From: Sphingobacteriia bacterium 24-36-13
Lineage (GTDB): Bacteria > Bacteroidota > Bacteroidia > Chitinophagales > Chitinophagaceae
DNA length: 64,000 nucleotides
NCBI GenBank assembly: GCA_002281875.1
Contig: NCHN01000006.1
Location: 28,074-92,073 of the forward strand
Reading direction: 5' to 3'
The translations under genes and the position numbers were made by a program. A model generated the notes under the pieces. That model was not told the DNA's origin, did not search any database, and saw only the letters and a program-made list of their open reading frames with translations. Below, one piece after another: positions 53,774 through 63,513 of this stretch. Position 1 is the stretch's first letter, and every line of letters begins with the position of its first letter.

Positions 53774-54490
53774 ATGGAATCATTAAAAGACAAAGTAGCC
53801 CTAGTAACAGGTGCAGGAAAAGGAATAGGAAGAGCCATTGCTATAGGATTGGCGAAAGAGGGTGTTCATATTGGTTTAGTAGCCCGTACTGAAAAAGATC
53901 TTCAGGAAGTGGCTGCTGAAATTAATGCGCTTGGTGTTAAATCAATCATTGCTCCAGCTGATATTAGTAATATAAACGCTGTAAACTGGGCGGTAGAAAA
54001 AATTGAAAACAACTTAGGCCCAATAGACATACTAATTAATAATGCTGGTACTGGTACTTTTGGAAAATTCTTAGACTTGTCACCAGAAGTTTGGGAACAG
54101 CAAGTGAAAGTTAATTTATTTGGTGTTTACTATACCACTAGAGCTGTATTACCCAATATGATGAAGCGCTTAACAGGCGATATAGTAAACATTTCTTCTA
54201 CTGCAGGTTTAAAAGGGGCAGCAACCACCAGTGCTTATAGTGCTTCTAAGTTTGGGGTTATGGGATTAACAGAGTCATTAATGCACGAAGTGCGCAAATA
54301 CAATATACGCGTAACAGCAATGGTTCCTAGTACAGTTGTGACAGAGTTAGCACATTCAGCAAATCTGATTAACAATAATGAAGAGCGATTGATGCATCCA
54401 GAAGATTTTGCAGAATTAATTATTGCACAGTTAAAATTAAACAGAAGGGTATTTGTAAAAGACAGTTCAATTTGGTCTACCAATCCTTAA
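53774..54490 (+). CDS. Short-chain dehydrogenase/reductase (FabG-like)
   Basis: Classical SDR motifs are present: VTGAGKGIGRAIA for cofactor, NNAG, the catalytic Ser in VNISSTAG and Tyr-x3-Lys in AYSASKFG. The 238 residues resemble 3-ketoacyl-ACP reductase-like enzymes. With the old yellow enzyme upstream it may reduce the carbonyl left after alkene reduction, or it may help detoxify enones. The substrate is unknown. Confidence 0.9.
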   Translation: MESLKDKVALVTGAGKGIGRAIAIGLAKEGVHIGLVARTEKDLQEVAAEINALGVKSIIAPADISNINAVNWAVEKIENNLGPIDILINNAGTGTFGKFLDLSPEVWEQQVKVNLFGVYYTTRAVLPNMMKRLTGDIVNISSTAGLKGAATTSAYSASKFGVMGLTESLMHEVRKYNIRVTAMVPSTVVTELAHSANLINNNEERLMHPEDFAELIIAQLKLNRRVFVKDSSIWSTNP

Positions 54491-54501
54491 AATAAGTAGC
54501 G

Positions 54502-56388
54502 TTACCTGACCCAGTACCAGATGGTGCCAGGGTCAGGTGCGCAACCTTCTATTCCGCAACCGCCAGCAATCCAAGGGGCAGGGGTCCAGCCACCATTAGC
54601 AACAAGAGTACCCCACCATGAATCATTGCAACTTGAGCTTGTAGTTAAAAAACCACTACAATTGCTGTACCAAGGCATTCTTTCTTCAATACCATCATTA
54701 TTATAAACCCACCCACCAAATTTGGTATTAAGGGTAATATTAGTTTGAGAATTATCGCCATTGATAAAACTATAACTGCCGTTGGCCGTCCAAATAGCTC
54801 CGTTGCTTCTTCTAGTTCCTGCATCAAGCATGTATTGAAAACCGCTAGCACTTTTTTTAATATAATCGGCCCATCCAACTATGGAGTAGCTAGTACTAAT
54901 ACTGGGGCTACTGGTATTACGCTCAATGGTATTGGCATAAGTCCAACCACTATTTGAAGCATTTGTCAAAATCAATGTCCAACCACCCCCATCAGTGGTC
55001 ATATCAGCGTAAATTTGAAAAGGAGTTCCGCCATTAATATTTGCGTTTTTAATCCAATACAAACCATCTGTAGAACTGGGAAAATCCTGTTTTATTTGGT
55101 AAGCACTGCTCGATGCATTACTTGCCGATAAGCCATTAAATGCAGATTTAGTTCTATTAATTGATCCTGATATTGAAACAGCTTCTGTTCCACCAATTTT
55201 ACCGTATTTATTTATGTAGTCAGCACTATTATCGGTTATTTTTCCTGTTTTAGTGATGATATTATTAACTCCATTCACCGTAAGGGTTGCAGTTGTAGCT
55301 CCACTCGAATAATTACCACTGGCTGCCTGTGTTGCAGTAATGGTAGTGGTTCCAGGTCCAACAATGGTAACAGTAGAACCACTAATTGTTGCTACTGCAG
55401 TATTGCTGCTGCTATAAGAAAATGATCCGTTACTATTACTGGTTGGGGCTGTTAAACTAAATGCCTCATCAAATCTATATCTTGTTAAATTCAGAAAATT
55501 AGTTAAAGTAGGAGCCGCTATATAATATCCATATTGATTGTTCTCAATGGTTAATCTATCTGTATTGGACAGACTTAAATTAAACGTAATTAACTCACTG
55601 ATGTATCCATTTAAAGGCTCGTTGTAAGCGCCTGATCCACCCATGTTCATCACTCCAGGAACCCCATTGTTATTAGCAGTAGTTTGTGCAATACTTTTTC
55701 GGTACGAGCTATTTCCACTTCCTGTTTGAATTACTGTAAATACTTCTACTTCTGTGGTAGACCAAGCTTCATTGATATTGTGATTAAATCCACCAGCGTA
55801 CCAAGAGTGTTTGTCTTGATAAGGCCCTACTAACCAGTTATTGCTGCCTTGAATTGCTCTTCTTAAATGAGTTGAACTTTGGTTGGCCTTGCTACCTGCC
55901 ACTAAGTTTACACTTATTGGATTGGAGGTTAAGTAATTGGCTGTAACACAAGCCATTCCGTCGTAAGTAGAAGCTGCTAATCCATTTTCTTCTCCTTGAA
56001 AAAATACAGTAGGTTTTGTGTTTCTGGTATAAATTACTCCAGATTCAATAATGACGGGTTGTTTATCTGTTGTTGCTTGTGCTAAATTTCTTGCATTTCC
56101 ACTTTGATCATACCAAATAGTAAGATATCCGGTATTTGAACCAACGAAACTTGTTAGGGCATCAGTATCTAAATTTCCACCAGCTGTAAATCCAATGTCT
56201 TGAGTAGTATTATCGTTGCTTCTTCTAACTTGAATGGCGCTTCCGCTATAGGTACTGCTTAACTTTCTCAGGCTATAAGCAGATGCGGCATAATTACTAC
56301 TAGTTAATCCAATATTATCTAATATATTTTGTGCAGCTAGGGGTAAACCTATCGCTACAAGAATGATAATTAGTATAGACTTTTTCAT
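54502..56388 (-). CDS. Secreted mosaic protein: AbfB-like domain, Ig-like repeat and fibrinogen-like C-terminus
   Basis: After a signal peptide (to about residue 20) comes a domain like the catalytic sandwich of alpha-L-arabinofuranosidase B (about 25-295; AYSLRKLSSTYSGSAIQVRR, TIWYDQSGNARNL). A Big-2-like Ig segment follows (about 305-372, TISGSTVTIVGPGTTTITATQ). The C-terminal third has a fibrinogen-like start (QIYADMTTDGGGWTLI) and a Trp- and Cys-rich end. No type IX secretion tail is recognisable. It probably binds or degrades polysaccharide outside the cell, but catalysis is not shown. Confidence 0.75.
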   Translation of the reverse strand: MKKSILIIILVAIGLPLAAQNILDNIGLTSSNYAASAYSLRKLSSTYSGSAIQVRRSNDNTTQDIGFTAGGNLDTDALTSFVGSNTGYLTIWYDQSGNARNLAQATTDKQPVIIESGVIYTRNTKPTVFFQGEENGLAASTYDGMACVTANYLTSNPISVNLVAGSKANQSSTHLRRAIQGSNNWLVGPYQDKHSWYAGGFNHNINEAWSTTEVEVFTVIQTGSGNSSYRKSIAQTTANNNGVPGVMNMGGSGAYNEPLNGYISELITFNLSLSNTDRLTIENNQYGYYIAAPTLTNFLNLTRYRFDEAFSLTAPTSNSNGSFSYSSSNTAVATISGSTVTIVGPGTTTITATQAASGNYSSGATTATLTVNGVNNIITKTGKITDNSADYINKYGKIGGTEAVSISGSINRTKSAFNGLSASNASSSAYQIKQDFPSSTDGLYWIKNANINGGTPFQIYADMTTDGGGWTLILTNASNSGWTYANTIERNTSSPSISTSYSIVGWADYIKKSASGFQYMLDAGTRRSNGAIWTANGSYSFINGDNSQTNITLNTKFGGWVYNNDGIEERMPWYSNCSGFLTTSSSCNDSWWGTLVANGGWTPAPWIAGGCGIEGCAPDPGTIWYWVR

Positions 56389-56455
56389 TGGATTGACTGG
56401 GTAATGCTATTTAGCGATTAAATTTAAGGAATCAATCACTATTTATACTGTTTAA

Positions 56456-57595
56456 ATGTCTAAGTTCTTTTTTTTACTCTGCTCTTTAATTCTATCAATT
56501 ACGATTCCATCAAGGGCACAGAATAGTAATGCAGATACAGCTCTTCAAGCAATTATGAGCAACCATAAAGTAGTGGGTATGTCGGTTGCCGTAGTTAAAA
56601 ATAGTCAAGTTGTATATGCACAATCATTTGGTTTAAAGAATCAAGAAACGAAAACGCCATTAAGCAATTCGGATATTTTTAGAATTGCATCTATTTCAAA
56701 ATCTTTTTCTGCTACTGCCATAATGCAATTAGTTGAAAAAAGATTGATATCATTAGACGATGATATGAGCAAGCTTGTAGGATTCATTATTCGCAATCCT
56801 AAATACCCCGAAACGCCCATAACCCTTAAAATGGTTTTATCGCATCGATCTTCTATAAACGATAGTCAGGGATATTTCAGCTTAGATGCTATTAATCCTT
56901 CTAAAAATCCTAATTGGGCTAAATGCTATAATAATTATGCACCAGATTCGGGTTATATGTATTGTAATTTGAATTACAATATGGTAGGAACCATTATTGA
57001 AAAAATTTCAGGGGAAAGATTTGACAATTATATAAGGCAGCATATTTTGCAACCCTTGGGCTTGTATGGAGGGTATTGTGTAGACTCTTTAGATTCTAAA
57101 AGATTTGCAACTATTTACGAGTATTATACAGATTCTGCCAAGTTTATAGCATCCCCCAACGCTTATGCCCCAAGAACAGAAGAGATTGCCAACTATACAA
57201 TGGGATATACAACACCCATTTTTTCTCCAACAGGCGGAATGAAAATTTCCGCTACCGATCTGGCAAAATACATGATCATGCACAGTAGAATGGGTAAAGC
57301 CAATGGTAAAAGAATTATTTCTAGAAGAAGTGCGAGGAAAATGCAAACAATGATTTCCGAAAAAGAACAATATGGTTTAGCCCTGTCCAAATCAAATAAA
57401 TTAATCAATGGAATTACTTTAACAGGACATACTGGATCTGCTTATGGATTAAACAGTGCTATGTTTTTTGAACCCAATAAACAATATGGGTTTGTTGTAA
57501 TTATTAATGGCAGTGAGCAAAAATATATAGATGGATATAATGCAGTACTTAAAAAAACAGTGAATAGCTTATACGAAAATATTATTTTGCAATAA
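56456..57595 (+). CDS. Serine hydrolase, class C beta-lactamase/DD-peptidase family
   Basis: A signal peptide ends SRAQN. The SxxK catalytic pair is Ser79 and Lys82 (ASISKSFSA), the second motif is Tyr169-Cys-Asn171 and the third is HTG in LTGHTGSAYG. The protein has 379 residues and lies in the periplasm. The family includes DD-carboxypeptidases, esterases and beta-lactamases; sequence alone cannot tell which. It is divergent from the mosaic gene. Confidence 0.9.
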   Translation: MSKFFFLLCSLILSITIPSRAQNSNADTALQAIMSNHKVVGMSVAVVKNSQVVYAQSFGLKNQETKTPLSNSDIFRIASISKSFSATAIMQLVEKRLISLDDDMSKLVGFIIRNPKYPETPITLKMVLSHRSSINDSQGYFSLDAINPSKNPNWAKCYNNYAPDSGYMYCNLNYNMVGTIIEKISGERFDNYIRQHILQPLGLYGGYCVDSLDSKRFATIYEYYTDSAKFIASPNAYAPRTEEIANYTMGYTTPIFSPTGGMKISATDLAKYMIMHSRMGKANGKRIISRRSARKMQTMISEKEQYGLALSKSNKLINGITLTGHTGSAYGLNSAMFFEPNKQYGFVVIINGSEQKYIDGYNAVLKKTVNSLYENIILQ

Positions 57596-57614
57596 TTCCC
57601 TTTCTGTTTAAATA

Positions 57615-58244
57615 ATGCAATACCCATTAATACTTAATCAATATCCAGGGAATCTGCAACTATATATACCAGATCCTTTATTAATAAAAACGACTTACGA
57701 AGCATTATATTTGAACAATGCAGCAACCCTTTTTCCTTTTTGGGCAAAATTGTGGCCATCCGCAATGGCTTTGAGTTTATTTCTTGAGCAAAATCTTGAT
57801 ATAATTAATAACAAAAGGGTACTTGAATTAGGAGCAGGAATTGGGTTACCTTCTTTCTCAATTGCCAATCAAGTAGCTGACTTAACTATAACTGATTATG
57901 CAGACGATGCAGTTATGTTAATGCAAAAAAATATTGAGTTCGTTGGGTGTAAAAATATAAAGGCTCTTATTGCTGATTGGAATTCATTTCCTATTTCTAT
58001 TTATGCCGAAGTAGTATTATTGAGTGATACCAATTATGCACCTTCCGATTTTGAATCCTTGATTAAATTGATTCATGACTTTATTCATAAAGGGGCAACC
58101 ATTATACTAGCAACACCCGAAAGAATTACGGCTAGTCCATTTATTGAAAAACTAGCATTCTATATAACTCAACAAGAGTTTATTGACGTTACTTATAATG
58201 GTGAAAGCGCATCTATTGGGTTGTTTGTGTTGCAACAAAATTGA
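57615..58244 (+). CDS. Class I SAM-dependent methyltransferase
   Basis: The SAM-binding motif I is VLELGAGIGLPSFSIA, followed by LTITDYADDAVMLMQKNIEF and a LIADWNSFP strand. The FWAKLWPSAMALSLFL segment before motif I is typical of the METTL21/METTL23-like protein-lysine methyltransferase group. The substrate is unknown. It starts 19 bases after the serine hydrolase and may share its transcript. Confidence 0.85.
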   Translation: MQYPLILNQYPGNLQLYIPDPLLIKTTYEALYLNNAATLFPFWAKLWPSAMALSLFLEQNLDIINNKRVLELGAGIGLPSFSIANQVADLTITDYADDAVMLMQKNIEFVGCKNIKALIADWNSFPISIYAEVVLLSDTNYAPSDFESLIKLIHDFIHKGATIILATPERITASPFIEKLAFYITQQEFIDVTYNGESASIGLFVLQQN

Positions 58245-58306
58245 ACAATAGTACCAGCATGACTTCTTACCAATATCGTAAAATATATTTCCCGATTCTG
58301 TTAGTA

Positions 58307-58325
58307 ATCCTAGATTTACTAGGAT
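58307..58325. repeat. Small hairpin after the methyltransferase gene
   Basis: ATCCTAG-ATTTA-CTAGGAT is a perfect 7-bp stem. No T-run follows directly, so terminator function is uncertain. It lies 63 bases past the methyltransferase stop. Confidence 0.4.
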
Positions 58326-58354
58326 AGTTTCGCCGAAATTTATACGAATCAATT

Positions 58355-58861
58355 ATGGGTGCTGTTTCAAAAAATATGCGTGTTTATCATCGTTACTTAG
58401 GGTTCTTTTTAGCTGGAATTATGGCTATTTATTCTATTAGTGGCATCATTTTAATTTTTAGAAATACCAATTTTCTTAAAAAAGAAGTACATAAAATTGA
58501 AAAGATATCGTCCAATCTTAATGAAGAAGCACTGGGGAAAGCTATAAAGATTAAGAATTTAAAAGTAAATAAAGTACAAGGTGATCAGTTGTTTTTTGAG
58601 CAAGGGGTATACAATAGAGTAACTGGGTTAGCTGAGTTTAAAATTAAAGAGCTTCCTTTTATTGTTAGTAAAATGAATAATTTTCATAAAGCCAATACTT
58701 CTCATCCACTTTTTTATTTAAATATTTTCTTTGGTTGCTCATTGATGTTTTTTGTAATTTCTACATTTTGGATGTTTGCACCTGGTACACAAATATTTAA
58801 GAAGGGAATATTATTTACTTTAGCAGGTGTTTTAATTACTTTGGTGCTATTATTTATTTAA
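58355..58861 (+). CDS. PepSY-TM-like small membrane protein
   Basis: The 168 residues start with YHRYLGFFLAGIMAIYSISGIILIF, a typical PepSY-associated transmembrane opening (HRYLG). A periplasmic PepSY-like segment and two closely spaced C-terminal membrane helices follow. Such proteins occur near iron uptake and reductase genes, but no such partner is present here. The start may be the second Met, at 58376 (MRVYHRYLG). The role is unknown. Confidence 0.72.
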   Translation: MGAVSKNMRVYHRYLGFFLAGIMAIYSISGIILIFRNTNFLKKEVHKIEKISSNLNEEALGKAIKIKNLKVNKVQGDQLFFEQGVYNRVTGLAEFKIKELPFIVSKMNNFHKANTSHPLFYLNIFFGCSLMFFVISTFWMFAPGTQIFKKGILFTLAGVLITLVLLFI

Positions 58862-58873
58862 TCAAATACTAAA

Positions 58874-59347
58874 TTAATGATCATAGCTAATCACTCTGGA
58901 GATTTTCCACTTGCCATTGTCATTCTTCCAAATCATTAAAAATTTGAAAGTCCCCACTTCTAATTTTCCATTTTCAATATGACTGAATTGGTGTTTCCCA
59001 ACTTCAATTGCACCATAGCCCTCAATTGGGTGAACCTCTAAACTTTCTTTTATCAAAGTTCTTTTTAAATCATATTCTCTATTAAATATGGATTGAAAAT
59101 TGATAAATACTTTATCAAAGTCTATCAAACCGCCATTATCTTGATACCACTCTAAATCTTTAGTAAAATAAGTTTTCATTAAAGCCAAATTCTTAGAATT
59201 GTATGCAGTAAATAAAGCACTGTCAAGTTGTGCTATTTTACTAAACAGCTCGTTCTGTTTTTTAGAATCGATACTTTCATTTTTGTTTTGTGCTACTACA
59301 CTTACACAAATTGAAACACTAAAAATTATAAACAGTAAATTTTTCAT
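58874..59347 (-). CDS. NTF2-like (DUF4440) exported protein
   Basis: A signal peptide ends VVAQN. The core has the DUF4440/SnoaL-like pattern: an early helix with LFTAYNSKNLALMKTYFTKDLEWYQDNGG and a later GYGAIEVGKHQF strand and WKISRVISYDH end. The cone-shaped fold binds small hydrophobic molecules, and members can be enzymes or carriers. It lies 2 bases after the oxidoreductase and is probably co-transcribed with it. Confidence 0.85.
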   Translation of the reverse strand: MKNLLFIIFSVSICVSVVAQNKNESIDSKKQNELFSKIAQLDSALFTAYNSKNLALMKTYFTKDLEWYQDNGGLIDFDKVFINFQSIFNREYDLKRTLIKESLEVHPIEGYGAIEVGKHQFSHIENGKLEVGTFKFLMIWKNDNGKWKISRVISYDH

Positions 59348-59349
59348 GG

Positions 59350-60387
59350 CTAAAACTTTTCAGCAACCCTGATTGCAGATCGAATTGCCCCTTCCATATA
59401 TCCTCCGAATTTACTGGATGTTTCTGTTCCGCAGATAAATAATCTTTCATCTAAGTATCCCTCTTGAAGATAAGGGTGTCCATTGTTCTGATGGGGTAGT
59501 TTTATTGTTTGATTACCCTGTATGATAAACTCATCATTCCAAACTTTATCAAAATAAGCAGTGGGATACGCTGATTCTTTGCCAAGCAGTTCACTTAATT
59601 GTCTTAATGCGTTGGCTTTTCTAGTTTCTTGCTTAAGTGTGGAAGCACCACTATTTAAAAATCCTGTGAATCCAAATTTGTTTTCTTCAAAATTGGTATG
59701 ATCATACATTTCTGTAATAATATCGGAATGACTATAAAGCATACCTGAATATCCCTTTTCGCGCCAGAATGGGCGCTCATATTCCACAGTAAATTTTATT
59801 GAACCGGCCATCCAAGTCTGAACGGTTGGCAAAAGATTTAATAAATGAGGCGGAATTTCATCTGGTAATTTGATGGAACCTATTAATTGCGGCGGCATGC
59901 AAATAATGGCTTTAGCACACCTAAAAGTTGATTGGCTTGTTTTAACTATAAGATCATTCTGATCTATTGAAATATGTTCGGCTTTAGAATTGAGTATAAC
60001 TTTTGTTTGAAGGAGGCTTTCTTTCAATCGGTCAATTAAACGCTCGGTTCCACCCACTATTCTAAATGATGGATTTTCAGCTTCTGGAACAGAGAAAAGC
60101 TGAGGAGGTTCAAATGAGTTTGTTTGAAACACTGATACCCCCTTTGTGTACTGATTGTATTTGTTAAGTTCTAGTTTACCTAATAAAGACAAAAGTTGAA
60201 CGTGCGCTTCTGAAAACCAAGTAGCCTCTAATTCCATTGGGGTCCCTAAATTTCCTATTGCTGTTTGAATACGACCACCTAATCTTGGGGAAGCTTCAAT
60301 TAATGTGATTTCATAATTCTTCTGCTCTAATAAATAAGCTAGCGTAAGCCCTGATAATCCACCTCCAACTATAACAATCTGCTCCAT
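59350..60387 (-). CDS. FAD-dependent amine oxidase-like flavoprotein
   Basis: The Rossmann FAD motif is VIVGGGLSGLTLAYLLE at the N-terminus followed by EASPRLGGRIQT, the GG motif of monoamine oxidases and related enzymes. The C-terminal LFICGTETSSKFGGYMEGAIRSAIRVA segment closes the FAD site. Length is about 345 residues, shorter than most monoamine oxidases. The substrate is unknown. The ATG giving MEQIVIVGGG was chosen over a TTG three codons upstream. Confidence 0.87.
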   Translation of the reverse strand: MEQIVIVGGGLSGLTLAYLLEQKNYEITLIEASPRLGGRIQTAIGNLGTPMELEATWFSEAHVQLLSLLGKLELNKYNQYTKGVSVFQTNSFEPPQLFSVPEAENPSFRIVGGTERLIDRLKESLLQTKVILNSKAEHISIDQNDLIVKTSQSTFRCAKAIICMPPQLIGSIKLPDEIPPHLLNLLPTVQTWMAGSIKFTVEYERPFWREKGYSGMLYSHSDIITEMYDHTNFEENKFGFTGFLNSGASTLKQETRKANALRQLSELLGKESAYPTAYFDKVWNDEFIIQGNQTIKLPHQNNGHPYLQEGYLDERLFICGTETSSKFGGYMEGAIRSAIRVAEKF

Positions 60388-60440
60388 TTTTATCAATCAA
60401 AATTAAATGATGTATTAATTCAGCTAAAATTCTTGCTAAT

Positions 60441-62435
60441 CTAGAATCGAACACTTATCGTTTCTCCATCGTTAGTGCGTTGATCAATCACCTGTTTTCC
60501 ATTCTCGGAAATCGTTACTTTTATTTTTCCTTCTATACGTTCTACACTAATATCAAAATCATGTCCAAATGCATGGATACGTTTCAAATTCATACTAGAC
60601 CAGGTCGAAGGAAGTCGCGGCGTACAATTAAAACTTTGTAACCCCGTTGGTCTAATACCAAATAACCCTTCAGTAAATATTCTACAATATAAACCGCTCT
60701 CAGCCGAAAGATGTCGTTGGTTTCCCTCGGGATAGGCTTCTACTGGATAAGGCACATGATTGCCAAGTAAACGGCGATTCGAATAATAGTGTAGAAAACG
60801 CAGTGCCTGATCGGTTTCGCCTGCTGCAAATACTCCTCGCAATGCATACAGCGTTGATCTATCCCAAAATATTTTATCTCCGGCAATACTAGCAAGTCCA
60901 TCCTTGGTCCATAATTTTGGAGAGAACAATGCACGAATGGTTTCAGTACTACGATCGTAAATACCCATGGTAAGGGGAGCACAGATCCATGCCCTTAAGG
61001 TATCGTTTTCTTTATAGTATTTGTAAGTTTCAAATCCATCAATTTTAGCGCCGAAATATTTTTCAATGGCTATTTTTAATTTTGCAGCTTCAGCCCGATA
61101 CAGTTTCAATTGACTTTTTTCTTTACCGATACTTTCTCCAAGATAAGCAGCAGAGATTAATGCATCGTAGTATAATGCAGATGTAGAAAGGTTGGCATTA
61201 CCTGCAGGAAGTCTACCTTCCAACTCATCCGAATCTGAATTTACTACGCCCGCTGCATTTAATTTTCGTTTGCAATATTCAAGACACCATTCTATCAAAC
61301 ACCATAACTGTTCTGCTTGTTTTTGATCACCACTTGCAAGTGCATAACGTGCCGCACCATATGCTATCATTGCTCCATCACCACGATCTCCGGCACCATT
61401 CCAAATATCAGTTCCTTCAGCTATAATAGAACTTGGTATAGGTTGATACGTAGGATTCATGAATCTTCCAAAATGCTGATAGGCATTGAGCGAAGATTTG
61501 TTACCATAATCATAGCCCAGAAAAGGAAAGAAAGGCCCAATGTATTCTGCCTGATCGTTAGCCCAGATAGCAGCATAATAGGATTCTCCTCCTGGTCCGT
61601 GCATAGGACCACCCTTGGTCTCAAAAATACTTTCAGCTGCCCTGATTTTTGCAAAGGCAAATGCTCTGTTTAAAACGGTATCGGGAGTTTCCAAAACTAA
61701 ATTATTCCTTACCTGCTGCACAAAAGACAATCGCTTTGCCATTTCATATTCCGCTTCTATTTGTAGAGTTGGCTCTTTTAATTTTGCACCTGAATATATC
61801 AGTGAAAAATGAACAGACTCATTGGGTTGAAGTTGATAAGAGCCTCCATGATACCAGTTAACCTGTAAAGCAAAAGCACCTTCCGTTCCCATTTTAGGGT
61901 CAGTTTGATAAATACTAGTTGACTTAGGAATTTCTACTACACATTTTTTTCCTGAAATATTTTTAATCCGATAAACTTCACAATAAACAGGTAGATCTGT
62001 TGATGGAAAATATTGTCGTGTTAATTCCAGCGTATTGGATACCCTAGAGTTAACGGTTAGTATACCGTTCAGGCTAATGCTGGTTACTTTTTCAGCGGTA
62101 ATGGGTCGATAGTTGACCGTTACCATTTCAAAAGCGTCCTGTGCAAATCTGCGGGTTAAACTAGCGTGTGTATTATTCGGAATGGTTCTAAGCATAGGCC
62201 AGACCAAACTTCGACTAGCATGGAAAGAACTGTCGGAAGCAACACCGTACCTAAGTACACAAGAAATTTGCTTACCGCTCAATTCAATATGATCGTCGTG
62301 TGGAATACGATTACCAATGAACCACTCAATTGAACCGTCTGAATTCATTTGCCAGCGGCGATCGTCTTGCGAGAAGGCTGGAAGTGTAATAGACAGAAGC
62401 GTAACTACAAGAAAAAAATTACGTAGCGAATTCAT
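60441..62435 (-). CDS. Exported six-hairpin glycosidase-like protein
   Basis: A signal peptide ends PAFSQ. Residues about 25-260 form a beta-sandwich domain and about 270-590 an (alpha/alpha)6 barrel, with a short C-terminal beta domain. Typical barrel residues include AAIWANDQAEYIGPFFPFLGYD, SIIAEGTDIWNGAGDRGDG and DSDELEGRLPAGNANLSTSALYYDAL. This layout resembles alpha-L-rhamnosidase-like and related glycosidases, where Asp and Glu in such loops are catalytic. The exact family and substrate cannot be fixed. It likely works in the periplasm. Confidence 0.8.
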   Translation of the reverse strand: MNSLRNFFLVVTLLSITLPAFSQDDRRWQMNSDGSIEWFIGNRIPHDDHIELSGKQISCVLRYGVASDSSFHASRSLVWPMLRTIPNNTHASLTRRFAQDAFEMVTVNYRPITAEKVTSISLNGILTVNSRVSNTLELTRQYFPSTDLPVYCEVYRIKNISGKKCVVEIPKSTSIYQTDPKMGTEGAFALQVNWYHGGSYQLQPNESVHFSLIYSGAKLKEPTLQIEAEYEMAKRLSFVQQVRNNLVLETPDTVLNRAFAFAKIRAAESIFETKGGPMHGPGGESYYAAIWANDQAEYIGPFFPFLGYDYGNKSSLNAYQHFGRFMNPTYQPIPSSIIAEGTDIWNGAGDRGDGAMIAYGAARYALASGDQKQAEQLWCLIEWCLEYCKRKLNAAGVVNSDSDELEGRLPAGNANLSTSALYYDALISAAYLGESIGKEKSQLKLYRAEAAKLKIAIEKYFGAKIDGFETYKYYKENDTLRAWICAPLTMGIYDRSTETIRALFSPKLWTKDGLASIAGDKIFWDRSTLYALRGVFAAGETDQALRFLHYYSNRRLLGNHVPYPVEAYPEGNQRHLSAESGLYCRIFTEGLFGIRPTGLQSFNCTPRLPSTWSSMNLKRIHAFGHDFDISVERIEGKIKVTISENGKQVIDQRTNDGETISVRF

Positions 62436-62491
62436 GAGAGAGAATTATTTATTGGTTGGAATATGGATTTAAAGTACTCTTAATATTGATG

Positions 62492-63064
62492 CTAATCTGC
62501 TGCATTCCAATCCCACAAAACAATATCCCATGCAAAACCACCATACATCAATTCATTGATGACTTGAAATCCTCTTTTTTGATGCGCTTTAAGAGAACGA
62601 GCATTTGCTTGAGCAATATCCGTAATGAGGTAAGTATATTCTTTTGAAAGATAATCCCTGAAATGTCCGTATAGCTTTTGCACAAGGTCTTGTCCGCGGC
62701 ATTCTTTTGCAACACATAATTGCCCAACTACTACATAGTTAACATCCCTTAATAATTTTCCGTTGTATTCACATTTATCAATGGCATCAAAAAGACCTTC
62801 AACAAGGTCGTGCCCATTTCTAATATCTTTTGTTGCAACCAAAGCATAACCAACAACTTTATCACCATCCTTTGCAATGATGGCAGGAGATGCTGAATTC
62901 ATCGCCTGTAAATATTCTAGCGTAAAGGCAGCAGTTAGGAAACCTTGGTCAATGGCCTCTTCGGTAGTTATGTTCTGCTTTAAATTCAATGCTTGTAAAT
63001 CCCTAATGCCAATTATTTCACTCGGCCTAGATACCCTTGTTATATCAATCATTGTAGTATTCAT
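62492..63064 (-). CDS. GNAT family N-acetyltransferase
   Basis: The 190 residues contain a GNAT core: KDGDKVVGYALVATK, VVVGQLCVAKECRGQDLVQKLYGHF (acetyl-CoA loop R-G-Q-D-L-V) and DIAQANARSLKAHQKRGFQVI. Unlike the GNAT gene at 50.3-50.8 kb, this one is intact. The acceptor substrate is unknown. It stands apart from the glycosidase gene on the same strand. Confidence 0.88.
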   Translation of the reverse strand: MNTTMIDITRVSRPSEIIGIRDLQALNLKQNITTEEAIDQGFLTAAFTLEYLQAMNSASPAIIAKDGDKVVGYALVATKDIRNGHDLVEGLFDAIDKCEYNGKLLRDVNYVVVGQLCVAKECRGQDLVQKLYGHFRDYLSKEYTYLITDIAQANARSLKAHQKRGFQVINELMYGGFAWDIVLWDWNAAD

Positions 63065-63086
63065 ATATAAAAATAAGGAGCAATAA

Positions 63087-63218
63087 TTAGATATGCCAGT
63101 TTAATAGAAAGCTTATTTTGACATAAGACCAGCCACCAATAATTACTGCTAAAATTCTTACTATATAATAAAGTAATACTCTAGTATATTCTTTTGATTT
63201 TGGAACGTTAATGATCAT
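63087..63218 (-). CDS. Possible 43-residue single-span membrane protein
   Basis: An ATG opens a short frame with a basic start (VPKSKEYTR) and one hydrophobic stretch (VLLYYIVRILAVIIGGW). It ends 22 bases before the GNAT start on the same strand. No family is recognised, and a frame of this length could arise by chance. Confidence 0.25.
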   Translation of the reverse strand: MIINVPKSKEYTRVLLYYIVRILAVIIGGWSYVKISFLLNWHI

Positions 63219-63297
63219 TAATTATTTGTTACACTATTCATGAATCAACACTTATTGAATTTTGAATTCTATCTTGTAGAAAATTACTGGATTTAAC

Positions 63298-63513
63298 TCA
63301 TTTTAAATCTAATAAGATATTTTTTGATTTTATTTTATTCCAAGGTTTATCATGTAATCCCATTTTGATTGAGTAAAATATTTTGAAATGCGGATTAATA
63401 CAAGAATTAACCAATTCCTCTTTCATACTTTTGTAATCAGATGCCAATAAGTTTTCACTTGAGTGTATGCCAAACAAATAATTGACTTCTTGTAAAATTG
63501 TAGGAAGCAGATA
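63298..63513 (-). pseudogene. Possible 3' remnant of an unidentified gene
   Basis: A 71-codon frame with protein-like composition (ILQEVNYLFGIHSSENLLAS, then SMKEELVNSCINPHFKIFYS) ends in a normal TGA but has no usable start and is preceded by an in-frame stop. It may be the tail of a gene whose front was lost. I do not recognise the family. The sequence around it (63219-63629) shows no other gene. Confidence 0.3.

Noticed and set aside
54502-56388. Type IX secretion C-terminal sorting domain on the mosaic protein
   Set aside because: The C-terminus ends in a Trp-, Gly- and Cys-rich stretch without the beta-strand pattern and basic end of known sorting domains.
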